Shown here: one piece after another, positions 23,086 through 35,707 of the stretch
How the letters are laid out: each line of letters begins with the position of its first letter
Position numbering within the stretch: position 1 is the stretch's first letter
Assembly: GCA_016946835.1 (NCBI GenBank)
Contig: JACVTC010000002.1
Coordinates: 3,110,001-3,160,000 of the forward strand
Direction: 5' to 3'
Source: Neocallimastix lanati (nom. inval.)
Lineage: Eukaryota > Neocallimastigomycota > Neocallimastigomycetes > Neocallimastigales > Neocallimastigaceae
Length of the DNA: 50,000 bases
Position numbers and translations under genes: made by a program
Notes under the pieces: model-generated
The model's database searches: none
Told to the model about the DNA's origin: nothing
Seen by the model: only the letters and a program-made list of their open reading frames with translations

Positions 23086-23519
23086 TTATATATAATACTT
23101 CATATCCATAATAAAAAAAAAAAAAAATTTTTTTTTGTAAATGTAAATAATATTAAATTTGTTAAGTATCATAAAGATAGGTTGTTTAATTACAATGTAC
23201 ATTATTCTTCATTATAAAGTGTAAAAATATTTTTTATTTGTAAAGTCAAAAATGTTTACCAATAATATTAGGCTATTATAGAAAAATGATTATTAAGTAA
23301 CATGAAATGACATATCCTTAAAAAATGTATTGGTTCTTTCTTTTATAAAGTAACAAGCAATAAAATAAATAAATAAATAAATAATAAATAAATAAATAAA
23401 TATTATTTCTGATTTTTTTATGTATTATATTTTATCAAAATTAAAATCTGTCATGGAAAACTTTCAAAAAAAATTAACCTTATTAAAATAAATTTTTATG
23501 TTTAAAAAAACATAAAAAT

Positions 23520-23559
<40 letters not shown>

Positions 23560-23731
23560 TTAATATCTTTATTTTTCCAAATTTACTTTAATATAAAAAT
23601 AATTTTCTTTTTCATATGAAAACTAATTAAAATCTTATCTTATTATAATAATTTTATTTTTTATTTTATTTTAATTTTTTTTTTTTTTAAAATTTTATTT
23701 TTAATATTTTAAAATTTAATTATTAAATTAA

Positions 23732-23762
<31 letters not shown>

Positions 23763-23774
23763 TTTTGAATAAAT
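23086..23774. other. intergenic low-complexity DNA
   Basis: (AAAT)n at 23365-23402, (AT)n at 23524-23556, and a 30-base A tract at about 23731-23760. Nothing else recognised. Confidence 0.8.
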
Positions 23775-24010
23775 CATGAAATACGTTAATTTCTACCAAT
23801 GTATAATTAGAGCAATAACAACTAAATATTTTTCTTGTTATGATGGCGACCAATAAAAAAATTTTTTTTTTCTTGAATTAGTGGAATTAGGAATTCAAAA
23901 TAGGATTCAATTCTTTGTATATGAAGATTGTATTTGTGTAGGATGAATTAGAAGAACTAGTAATAGAGGTTTTTCTTTATTCTATTGGTATGAAATTCAT
24001 AAAAAAAAGT
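23775..24010 (+). pseudogene. unrecognised coding-like relic
   Basis: One + strand frame reads MKYVNFYQCIIRAITTKYFS then CYDGDQ and a stop. Another reads VELGIQNRIQFFVYEDCICV and, after an in-frame TGA, IRRTSNRGFSLFYWYEIHK. The composition is gene-like but broken by stops and a T tract. Family unknown. Confidence 0.3.
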
Positions 24011-24628
24011 TAATAAGATAAAACATAAATATTGTTGAAATATATAATAATAGTTTAATTTAATAATTTTAGTCATTTATACTCAATGAACGACATAATC
24101 TTAAAAATTATTATTATTATTTTTTTTTATATTAAAAGAAACAAATATAATTAATAATATAACAATTTTTTTTTTTCATTAATTTTAAAAAAAATGAACT
24201 TATTTCTACATTAAAAGAATTTTTATAATAAATATATATATATATATAATATTTTTTTTTTAAAAAAATATTATAACTTAAAAAAAAAAAAAAAAAAAAT
24301 TCAACAATATATAAATTATATTTATTTTAATAATAAAAAAAAATATGTATGTCATTTTTTTTATAATTTTTATTATCAAAATTTTTGTAATTATTAGTAT
24401 TTTTATAATTATTATTTTTTTGGTTTGAGTTTTATTTATTTGTTTTCTTTAATTACATATTTTTTTAAAATAAATGAATAGAAAAAAAAAAGTTGTATTT
24501 ATATATATATGATTACTATAAGTTAAGAAATAAAAAAAAAATTGAAATAAGTAAAGATAGTTAAATAAATTAATTATATTATAATGTTTAATTTTTGACA
24601 TTTTCAAATTGGTATATTTCTATAGTTA

Positions 24629-24684
<56 letters not shown>

Positions 24685-24842
24685 ATTTCTAATAGCTCTA
24701 TTAAATTACTTAATTTATTATTTAAAAAAAAGTCATTTGTTTTAATTATAATATTAATTCAAAATTAATTGTTTTCTTTTATATAAGTTATTAAATGTAA
24801 TTACTCAATTAAAAAATTTTAATTATTGTTACTATGTACATT

Positions 24843-24876
<34 letters not shown>

Positions 24877-24933
24877 TAGTAGTTTTTAATTTTGTAATAG
24901 TTTTTAATTTTTGTAATAGTTTTTAATTGTAAC
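24011..24933. other. intergenic low-complexity DNA 3' of the first ZIP gene
   Basis: Includes a 49-base T tract (24635-24683), another at about 24847-24875, and three copies of TAGTTTTTAATT(T) at 24879-24928, next to the stop codon. No gene. Confidence 0.8.
24635..24683. repeat. 49-base uninterrupted T tract
   Basis: Among the longest homopolymers in the window, in DNA 3' of the - strand ZIP gene. Confidence 0.97.
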
Positions 24934-26247
24934 TTAAGTCCATTTACCAATTAAAGCATTGATAAATAAGCCAAAGTAAAAGGAAAGAAGTTGAATATTC
25001 TTTTTATATAGTTTAGTATTTTTCCAGTTACATGATGAACAATGACGATTTAAAATATTAACTAAAACATCATAAATAAGAAGACCAGAAGCCATGGAAT
25101 CAATAATTCCTTTAATGGTAACGTATATTTTAGTTGCTGATTCAATGTAAGAACGAAGAGTTAAACCAATGATACCACCGAGGGGTATAGTAAAACAATA
25201 AAATATTATTAAATATAAAATCGAAATGATATGTTTGAAGTGAGCTTCAATAAATACGGAGGAAAGAGAAACACCTTCAAAGAATTGATGGAACATGATG
25301 GCAATCATGAAAGCAACTAATTCCGAGGATTCTATACCAAAGGCTATGCCAATTAAAATGGAATGGAATGAAATGCCAATTTCTAATAGGTAACATACTA
25401 ATTGTTTTTCGTTTTTCTCCATTAAATGTAAAATTTCATGTTGAGTGGCCACATATTCATGAACCGCAGGTAATAAATAAACTTTGGTATTTCGTTCATG
25501 CCATTCACTGCATTTGGGATTATTTTTTTTTGGGCTAATATTTTTTGTGGTTTCTTCAGAGGAACTGGAATCACAATTGGTGATGTCCCCTTCTTCTAAT
25601 TTCATGATATCACTCAATTCATGCTGCAAAACTTTACAATGACGACATTCAGATGAAGTGTGAACATGAAGATGATCATGATTATGCTTTCTTTCTAAGA
25701 AATGACTGGTGTAAACTTGTATAAACTGGGCGATAATGATACCAAAAATTGCAAATACACCTGCAAATGAAATATATTCTTCGTTGAATAGTTTAAAGGT
25801 ATAAGCACTTGTTAATAATGCATTAGCAGGTGATAACATATGAATAAAAGCTACACCTAAAATAATACCAATTCCAAATAATTTAACACTTCCAAATAAT
25901 ATTGAATCTTCTTTAAAGAATGGTCTTTTATCATTTATTATTATTATCATTATTAGTGTTGTTGTTATTATCATTTATTATTATTATCATTATTAGTATT
26001 GTTATTATCATTTATTATTATTATCATTATTAGTATTGTTATTATCATTTATTATTATTATCATTATTAAAATTTATAAAAATATGGAATAATATGAAAA
26101 TAAATTTCGTTAGTTTTAATTTTAGCTCATCTTTAAATACGTCAATTTCTAACTTATTAAATATTAATTAAAACTATCTTTATAAAATATATATGTATTA
26201 ACTTTATATATTTCATTAATAATAATAATTATTATAATAATTATAAA

Positions 26248-26304
<57 letters not shown>

Positions 26305-26463
26305 CTTACTTATTTTTTAATAGTACAGGAAGCATAGTTCCTAGTAATGAACTTGTTAATATGGCAATCATACCAATAATTGTAACATGACGTCCATATA
26401 TTTTCCCTTTCTTATCATTTTCAAAAGTATGTATTTCATCACCATTTATATGACTAACTATTT

Positions 26464-26500
<37 letters not shown>

Positions 26501-26742
26501 TATAAAATAACAATAATTAAAATGTTTAATTGGGTAATTACATTAATTACTTATTTATATAAAAGAAAACAAATAATTATGAAATTAATATTATAATTAA
26601 AACCAATGGCTTTTTAATTAATACTTTATTAATTCTACTTTTAAAAATTAAATAAATTGCAATGTTAATACTTACATCCTTCTGAAGAAACTAACTGAAA
26701 AATATATAATAGGAAGAATAAATATTTATAAAATATTATCAT
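24934..26742 (-). CDS. ZIP-family (SLC39/Zrt-Irt-like) metal transporter, three exons
   Basis: Exons 26742-26676, 26457-26310 and 25924-24934, with donors GTAAGT and GTAAGT and acceptors TAG and AAG, give 401 residues. The N-terminal hydrophobic segment (1-20, likely signal) is followed by TM1 in exon 2 and TM2 with the FGIGIILGVAFIHM signature. A cytosolic loop follows, rich in His (KHNHDHLHVH and CRHCKVLQHE), typical of zinc sensing. Then TM4 has HSILIG (His about 259) and TM5 has HQFFEG (His about 284, Glu about 288), the canonical binuclear metal site. It should import zinc or another divalent metal into the cytosol, from outside or from an organelle; which membrane is not shown. It is paralogous to the + strand gene at 35349 and is probably the fully active one. 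ATG at 26742 is the first in frame and begins the signal-like segment. Confidence 0.9.
25931..26070. repeat. 37-bp tandem array in the second intron of the ZIP gene
   Basis: Unit starting TCATTTATTATTATTATCAT recurs at 25931, 25971, 26008 and 26045 (spacing 40, 37, 37). The array abuts the 3' splice site (exon 3 starts at 25924), so each unit offers similar acceptor context. Part of it is open in frame with exon 3, which would give a false N-terminus. Confidence 0.9.
26246..26301. repeat. (AAT)n microsatellite, about 18 copies
   Basis: Lies in the second ZIP intron, beside the exon 2 donor. Confidence 0.95.
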
Positions 26743-27099
26743 TTTATTTTATTATATAATTTTTATTAATAAATTTTCTGAATTTTTAATATGTATATAT
26801 ATTTAAAGATATATTATTATTATTATTATTATTATTATTTCATTTTATTATCAATAAATCTATTATATATATATATATATATATAAAAAAGAAAAAACTA
26901 ATAAAAGATATAAAATATTAAATATAAAATATAAAAGATATAAAATGGTAAAATAAAAAAAATATATATATATATATATTATGCTTTAAACTTAATATAA
27001 ATAGTAAAAACTAATTTAAATAATAAATATAACCGCTAATTTTTAAGTTAAAATATAAATATTTATAATTATATATATATATATTTTCAAACTTTATTA

Positions 27100-27136
<37 letters not shown>

Positions 27137-27553
27137 AAGTAAAATATACATATGAAATATATATTAACTTATATTAAATAAAATATTTATGTATATATAA
27201 AAGTTACAATATCTATATATATATATATATATAAAAACAAGATAAATATTTAAATTTACATATTTTAATATTACAAAATTGTTAAGAGCTATACTCGTTA
27301 AATATTACAAGGACATATTACAAGCTTTTTTTTTTTTTTTTATGTAATAATTAAACAGATAGTGAAATATTATACTTAATGATGATAACTTGATAACTTT
27401 ATAATAAATATTATTAAAAAAAAATAATTTTAATTTATTTACTAAAAAAATAAATAATAATAATAATAATATATTGAATGAATTATAATTTTTTTTTTAT
27501 GGATATTTTAAAAAATAAATAGATAGAAAAAAAATATATATATACATATATAT

Positions 27554-27650
27554 ATTCCACAATCATTATTGTATAGACATATATATATATTCCACAATTA
27601 TTATTGTATAGACATATGTATTCCACAATCATTATAGTAATTTTTTTTTA
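27554..27650. repeat. three-copy repeat of ATTCCACAATCATTATTGTA
   Basis: Copies start at 27554, 27589 and 27620, each followed by TAGACATAT or a variant. CAAT...ATTG inside each can pair. Confidence 0.85.
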
Positions 27651-29005
27651 TATTAATTTTAATAATATATATAATTTCTATTTATTAAAAAGAAATTAAT
27701 AAAAAATATTATAATAATTTATCCTTTAATATTTTTTAACATTAAAATAAAACTATTATTAATTATTTTTCCTTGAATAGAAAAGTTTCTTTTCTATATA
27801 TTACATATTATTAATTAATATATATATATATATATATTTTTTGTTTTGTTTTGTTTTATTTTATCAATAGTACCTAAAAAAAAACTTTATATTGTAAATG
27901 AGGATGAGAAAACTTTAAAATTTTTAATTATTTAATTTTTTTTTAATCCGTTTAAAGTGTAAAATTTTCATACTTTTCAATGTAATTAATGTCAATAGTC
28001 TTTTTACATCTTATTAATTAATAGAAATAGTTATATAATAATAGTTTATAAAATAATTAATAATTATAAGATAATTATAAGATAAAGCTAATATTTTAAT
28101 TGTATTATTAGTATTAATTAAAAAAAAAGGTTTTATAATAATTTTTTATTATATTTAGTTTTATATATATATATATATTAGTTAATAAAAAAAATTAGAA
28201 AAAAAAATCAGAAAAAAAAAAAAAAAATAAAAAATAAATTATGATTTAATAAGAAATAAAATTTTAAAGAAATATTGGATAAAAATGTTCAACATCTTAA
28301 TTTTTATTTTTATTTTTTTAATTTTTTTTCACTTTTTAAATCTTAAATTATAAAAATTATATTATATATACTTGATAATATATATATAAAAAAATTATAT
28401 TATTCTTTATTAAAAAATAAAATTTTATTATGATATATTTATTTTTAGTACTTTCTTATTAAATAAAAATTATAATTGTTCTTGAAACAAAAATAGTAAA
28501 AAAAAAAAAAAAATTAAAAATAATAAATTTTATATTAAAAAGTTTATATATATATATATATATTTTAAAAAAAAATTATTCATTGATTAACAGGTTAAAG
28601 GAAAATAAATTCAAAATATAAAATATATTAAAAATAAAACTAATATAAGAGGTTTTATATAAAAAAATTGATTAGTTGATTATACTTTATTTTTATTGGT
28701 ATTAAAATTTTTAAAATAATAAAAAATAAAATAAATTATAATATATATTTATTTAATATTAAGAAAAAAATAAATAAATATTTAAAAAAAAAAAAATATA
28801 AATTTTTATAAATGTATATTGTTTTTTTTTTTTTTTTTTTTTAAAAAAAATTAAAAATAAAAAAAAAAAAAAAAATCAAAAAAGAAAAAAAAAAAAGAAT
28901 AAAAATTAATTAGTTAATAACTATTTAATTATTCAGTTACCGTGTTATATTTATTGGATGATAAGTGCGTTGAATTTGATAATAGTTTTGTGCTAGTTTT
29001 GGTAT

Positions 29006-29048
29006 CAAACTACACTCAAATGTAGTTTGGCTTGACACTACACTCAAA
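29006..29048. repeat. perfect hairpin with a repeated ACTACACTCAAA motif
   Basis: CAAACTACA (29006-29014) and TGTAGTTTG (29021-29029) form a nine-pair stem around CTCAAA. The 12-mer ACTACACTCAAA of the first arm and loop recurs at 29037-29048. Confidence 0.7.
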
Positions 29049-29202
29049 AAGACATAGTTTTTTGACATAGATTTTGTACCGTTTTTATTATATATATATA
29101 TATATATTTTTTTATTGCATTTTGAGAAATTAACATTAAAAAAAGAAAAATATATAAATAAAAATTTATTTATAAAATTTTAAATATTATTTGTTAGGAG
29201 TG

Positions 29203-29227
29203 TTGCATTTCGTAAAGTTGCATTTCG
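29203..29227 (+). repeat. two 15-bp iterons of the 22.3-kb element
   Basis: TTGCATTTCG at 29203-29212 and 29218-29227, again spaced exactly 15, in otherwise AT-only DNA. Confidence 0.8.
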
Positions 29228-30219
29228 GAAAATGAGTTTATATTATTTAATAATTTATATATACAAATGATAGATTTAACATTATTACATAGTAAAAGTT
29301 TATTATAATAATTAATATATCTTTTTTTTTTTTTAAAAAATTTTTTTTATTTATAATATATATATATATTAAATAGCTTTGACTCTTTATTAAATAAAAC
29401 ATTATATATCCTACAAATTTTACTAAATAAAGTTAAAAAATTTTAAATGAAACATAATATCCTACAAATTTTAGTTTATAAAGTTAAAAAAAAAAAAAAA
29501 AAAAAAAAAAATTAGTAATCATGTAAAGTATTTTAAATTATATGGGGTCATTTTTCCAGATAAATGAAGTTGGAATTATCATATCATGGTAAGTATGATT
29601 TTTGTATTATCTCTGACTTTATTTGTTAAAGGAACATAAGGTCTGCTTATTTAGGATAACCTAAAAAAAAAAAAAAAAAAAAAGAAAAAAAAAATATATT
29701 ACATATACTAACAATATTTAGTTAAGACCTAAACTTAAATTTAGCAAAAACGTGTATAGATTGCCAAACTGGTATGACAGTATGTAACTAATAAGGTCAA
29801 GTAATATAATATATATGTTAGAAGAATACTATATATATTGAATATTGAATACACCTTAGAGTTGTTCACAAAAATATACATATATATACATAAATAGTTT
29901 TGTATATATGCATATATACATATATATTTTTATGAAAAACTGTAAATGTATGATAGATATATATAAAATCATTACTCTAATAATTTAATTTTGTTTGTTA
30001 TATATAAAAATATATATATTTTATTGAATCATATTAATAAATAAATGTATAATTATATTTTTGAAATTTGTGTTATATAATTTGATATTAATCTAAAGAT
30101 TAGGCTATTAAAATTATATATTGATAAATATTACATAAATAGAATATATTAAAGATTTCTTTTAGTAAGCAATTAAATGATTTTTAATATTATAGATTGA
30201 TATAATTTTTTATTTTTAT

Positions 30220-30222
<3 letters not shown>

Positions 30223-30300
<78 letters not shown>

Positions 30301-30302
30301 AT
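30223..30302. repeat. (AAAT)n microsatellite, about 20 copies
   Basis: Perfect tetranucleotide array. Confidence 0.97.
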
Positions 30303-31730
30303 ATCAAATTTTTATCTAAAATATTTATAATTTCTTATTTCTTAATTATCATTTAATATGTTTTTATATTTAAATTGTTTGATATGTATCATATATAAAT
30401 AACTTTTAATATATGTTACTTTGTCTATTCTATATTTAATATAATAATATTAATAAATAAAAATTTTATTTTATTTTTTTTCTATTTTTTTAATTATTAT
30501 TTATTGTATTATAAGAGGAATTTACTTAAAAGATAGTTAATATCTAGATTTCTAAATTGAAGTAAAAATGATTATATATTATAATTTAAAGAATAAAAAA
30601 TTAAAAAAATAAAAGAAATAAAGTTATAACTAAAGTTTAGGAAGAATATTTTTACTATTATTAACTTTTTTTATTTTATTTTATTTTATTTTATTTTTTT
30701 TATATTTTATGGAAAGGGTAACACAACAAATTTCTTTTTTTTCCAATAGAAATATTTTTATATATAATAAATTTTTCATCATATATAATATATGATCTAG
30801 TGTACAGGAGAAGTTTAATCATTTCATTAACCAATAAACCATTAATAAATATTTTTTTATATAATATGTATATATATATTTTAATTAAAAAAGAGAGAGA
30901 GAAAAAAAAAAAGGAATATAATCCACATTATTTAGTAATAAACAATACATATTAAATTAACAATTTTGTAATATCATTTAATAATAATAATATAATAATA
31001 ATTTAAAATAAATATTAATAATCATAATATATATATATCAATAATTATAATAATTTTTGTATAATAAATATATTATTAATTATAATAAAACTAAGTTAGA
31101 TATTAGTATTAAAATAATAAAATTTATATATATATATATATATATTTTATTTTTATTGATGATTTTATTATTAATAAATAATTTTAGTGTATTCTTTTTA
31201 ATTATTAATTTATTTTTATACTATATATAGAATTTTCATTTATAATTAAGTATATTAAAAAAAAAAAAAAAAAAAAATTTATATATATCATATTATTTAA
31301 TTACTATTAAACAATTCAATTTTAACCTTTAAATATTTCCTTTTTACATAAATAATTTTATAAATACGTAGAATGGTAAATATCAATATAAAAGCATTTC
31401 AATTTCATATATACTAATAACATATATTAATATATATATTTAACTATTTTTTGATTACTAGTAGTATGATTTGAAATAATAATAAGAGGTCAAAATTATA
31501 ATATTTGCGGAACAATGAATGAATAAAAAAAAAAAAAAAAAAAAAAGGTTTCTTTAATTTTATTCTTATTTATTATATATTTTATTATTATTTTTTTTTT
31601 ATTTATTATATAAATAAAAAACTGAAAAAATATGCTTGATATATTTACAGAGATAAAAAAGAAAAACAAGAAATATATATTTAAATCAAAAGTATTCTTT
31701 AAGAAATTATTTTATTAATTTTTTTTTTCA

Positions 31731-31761
<31 letters not shown>

Positions 31762-31929
31762 TAGTAATAAGTTTTTATTATTATTATAAATATTATTTTT
31801 ATTTATTAGTATTTTATCATTGTTATAACTAATCATTATTATTTTTGTAATTATTATTACTAGTTAATTATTATTTTTAATAGAACCATTTAATTATCAT
31901 TATTATATAATTAAATTATCTTTCCAGTT

Positions 31930-32310
31930 TTAATTCTGATGGTTAGTACTCTGGGGTTAACACATTTAAAGGTTTCTAGATCGACCATACCTTCTATAGG
32001 GTAATTTCTCCCTATCCAAGGTTTTCTCCTATAAATAGGAATGGATATTCTTTTGTCATAATAAATATGATTTACATATTGTCTCGGACTCTACTCAGGC
32101 CTTCTGTTAAAATTTTGCGTACTTTGAATGAGCAAAGAAAATATATTATAATACATTAACATGTAACATGTACTAACAAATCAAATTAACTGAGAGGAAA
32201 GTAACTATTCAGCAATATATACTTTGTGGTGGCCCAAATATATTGAATGTTGCATGGCTTTAGATTATACTCAAAATATATTTAAATATACAAGGTATTG
32301 CGTATAAAAA
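31930..32310 (+). other. complex island, weakly tRNA-like at its start
   Basis: GATGGTTAGTACTCTGG (31938-31954) resembles a tRNA D-arm/A-box and GGTTTCTAGATCGACC (31971-31986) is a poor B-box. The island then continues with unusually mixed sequence (CTATCCAAGG, CTCGGACTCTACTCAGGCC) to about 32310. No frame stays open. It could be an old SINE or other repeat. Confidence 0.3.
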
Positions 32311-33019
32311 GGGCCCCATATATATATATATATATATGAAGATATATATAAAAGTCCAAAAAAAAAATAATATTTTTAAAAGATTTAATATAAATAAATT
32401 ATATGAATATAGTAGAGAAAAAAATAATTTTTATTTGGTTTTCATTGCTTCCTATTTATTTTTTATTGTTTATTTCGAAATATATATATATACATATATA
32501 TAAGTCGATGGAATAAATGATAAATTGAAAATAGATATATTGAATTATTTAAATTTTTTATTTTTCTTTGGTTAAATTGATTATATATGGAATAAAATAT
32601 ATATAATATATATTTGAGATTTTGAGAAAATAAATTTTTAAATGAAGTTTTTTTTTATTTTTTATTTTTTTTTTTAAATTTTAATTAGTATATGTAAATA
32701 AATAATAAATATATTTCTATTACCTGTCACTGTCATAATATTAAATAAAATTAAATAGTATATATAAATATATATATATATAAATTTCATAAATGAATTA
32801 AATTACTATCCTTATATAATTATATAATTTATAGTTTACATAATAAATAAGATTTATAAAGGAAAAATAATTTTTATAAAAAATTTTAATTATTAATATA
32901 TTTCTGATATAAATATTAAACTTTTGATTAAAAAGACCTTAATAAAGCTATTATTTAAGGTTTTTTTTTTTTTAAAGTTTTTTGGTTCATAATATATTCA
33001 TTAACTTTATTATTTTTAT

Positions 33020-33240
33020 TTAAATAATTGAATAATAAATAATAAATAATTAAATAATCAAATAATCAAATAATAAATAATTGAATAATTAAATAATCAA
33101 ATAATTAAATAATTAAATAATTAAATAATTAAATATTAAATAATTAAATAATTGAATAATCAAATAATCAAATAATAAATAATTGAATAATAAATAAATA
33201 ATAAATAAATAATTTAATAATAAATAATTAAATAATAAAT
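33020..33240. repeat. degenerate (AAATAATT)n octamer array
   Basis: Tandem AAATAATT/AAATAATC/AAATAATA units. Confidence 0.85.
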
Positions 33241-34411
33241 TTTTTAAATTTTATATGTTTATTTCATTTCTTCTTCTCCTTCTTTATTATTATAGTTATG
33301 AATAAATTATAAATAATTGTATTTATAATTTTAGTGATGTATTTAAGCAACATAAAAAAAAAAAAAAAAAATTTTTTTAATGGAAAAATAATTATAAAAT
33401 TTTATTTAAAAAAAAAAAAAGGTTTCTAATTGATTTTTACCATTAATTATTGTTACATTAATTTATTTTTATTTTTTTTATATTTTAGTTTGATGATCAA
33501 CTTACAAGTGAAATTATCTGTTAACCTTTTATTTCATTATTATTATTTATGATGAAAATATTACTACTAATGAGTTTTTAATTAACTATTCCCTACTATT
33601 AATTATTTGATTCATCATAATAAACAATTTTTTATTTATTTTTAAATAAAAAAAAAATAAAAAATTAATAATAAAAATGGAAAAATAATAATAAAAAAAA
33701 TCAAAAACAATCAAAAATTCATATATTAAAAATATAAAAAAAATATAAAAAAAATATAAAAAAAATATAAATTAAAATAAATTAAAGTAATATATAAAAT
33801 TTAAAATTAACAAATTAGATTAAAATTATTGTAAAATGATTAATAAATAAATTAAAATCAACTATCAATACATTTATTATTATATATATTATTATTATTA
33901 CTATTATTATTTTTTCTTTTATATCAATTATATATATATAATATTTTAATAATAAATGATTTTTATTTTTAGGTTATGCTTTTATAATATCAGTAATGTT
34001 AAATTCTTGTTATGTGATCTTTACTATTTTTATAAATTTATATTATTTTATTAATTCATTTATTGTTAACTTTTTCAATCTATGTTGTTTGGTTCTTCTT
34101 ATAATTTTATCGATAAAAAAAAAAAAGATTTTCTTAAATAAAAAATAATAATAATAATAATAAATCTTTTTTTTTTTTTTATTTTATAGCATATGAAATT
34201 GTTATCATTAAATTTTAATTTAAAATCAATACATTCTATTAATAAAGAGTATATATATAATATATTATAATATATTAAGGAAGGAAAAAAAAAGAAATGT
34301 GTTGATAATATATGGAATAATATATGAGAGAGTAGAAAGGCTTAAATAAATTTCTATATTCGATTGTTAATTATCAAATAATTATTAATTGATTAATAAT
34401 CATTAATTGAT

Positions 34412-34533
34412 ACATAAAATACATAAAACACATAAAATACATAAAATACATAAAATACATAAAATACATAAAATACATAAAATACATAAAATACATAAAA
34501 TACATAAAATACATAAAATACATAAAATACATA
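34412..34533. repeat. (ACATAAAAT)n nonamer minisatellite, about 13 copies
   Basis: Nearly perfect nine-base tandem array, one early copy with AAAACAC. Confidence 0.93.
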
Positions 34534-35348
34534 GAATGAAATTATAATCCACTTATAATTCGTGTATTTAAATATTAAACATACTTAATATAAAAGTATT
34601 AAATATTTATTAAATATGTGTAATTATACGTTAATATGAGTAATAGTTATTAATATTTTATTAATAATTTTATTTATAAAATAAAAATAATTATATTTAA
34701 AGTTTTTATTGGAAAAATTTCAACATAAATTAATTAATTCCTAAAAAAGATCAAAAAAAAAATTTTTTTTTGAGTATTATATAAAGGAACAAAAAGTGTT
34801 AAAGTTTTTTTTTTATTTTTTTTTTTTAATCTTCATTTTAAAAAAAATAAAATAAAATAAAATAAATAAATAGAAAAAATAGAAAAAAGATAAAAAGATT
34901 TAATTGTAACTATCATTAATAAATGTAATATATAATATAACTATCATTGACAAATTAAAGTTATTATCAATTTCAAAATTTATTAATTCAGGATTAATAT
35001 ATTAAAAAGAAAAAATAAAATAAAAATTAAAAAATTGTAACTTAAATTAAATGAAACATTATTACATATTTATATGATACTTTCTCATATATAATAAATC
35101 AAAAATAAACTACTATTTATATTATATATTATATATATCTATTTATTACATATTTATTTATTAAAAAAAAAAAAAGGGAAAATTTACCTTTGCAAAAAAA
35201 AAAATATAGAATATTTTTTTTTATTTCCATAATTTATAAGAAGAGAAATTTATTTAATTATTTTTTTTATTGAAATTTATTACAAATCATCAATTTCAAA
35301 TCTTATTGTAAATATATTTTGTTTTATTTTTTACATTTCATTTTAAAA

Positions 35349-35668
35349 ATGAAGTTAACATATCTTATTTTAATTCTTTTAATTACAATATGGAGAGCTC
35401 ATGCAGCAAGTATATATTTTTATATATTCATATATTATTATTCATATATTAAAGTAAATATTTATAATAAAAATTATGATATTAAAATTTTTAAATAAAA
35501 TATTTTAAATATTTGATATAAATTATCTTTAAATTTTATATATTGTCAGTTACTATTGTAGAAAAACATCATGTTGGAATGAATATTACCGTTATTATTT
35601 TAGGTGTGGCTATTATTTTCTTATTTTCATTTACTGGAGCAATTCTTCCAATTCTTTTGAAGAAAAAG

Positions 35669-35707
<39 letters not shown>

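Larger units (their letters stand above)
26743..35348. other. 8.6-kb region between the divergent ZIP genes
   Basis: Shared upstream side of both ZIP genes. Almost all is low-complexity: (AT)n, A and T tracts, (AAAT)n. I found no open gene. More complex islands at about 28930-29060, 29195-29240, 29520-29800 and 31925-32310 are listed separately where something can be said. The island at 29520-29800 (GGTCATTTTTCCAG, TGGTAAGTATG, AGGTCTGCTTATTTAGG) has splice-like motifs but no frame. Confidence 0.75.

Noticed and set aside
24934-25974. Start of the - strand ZIP gene at 25974
   Set aside because: The first 16 codons are intronic repeat; the spliced model with a signal-like exon 1 and TM1 exon 2 matches the paralogue exactly.
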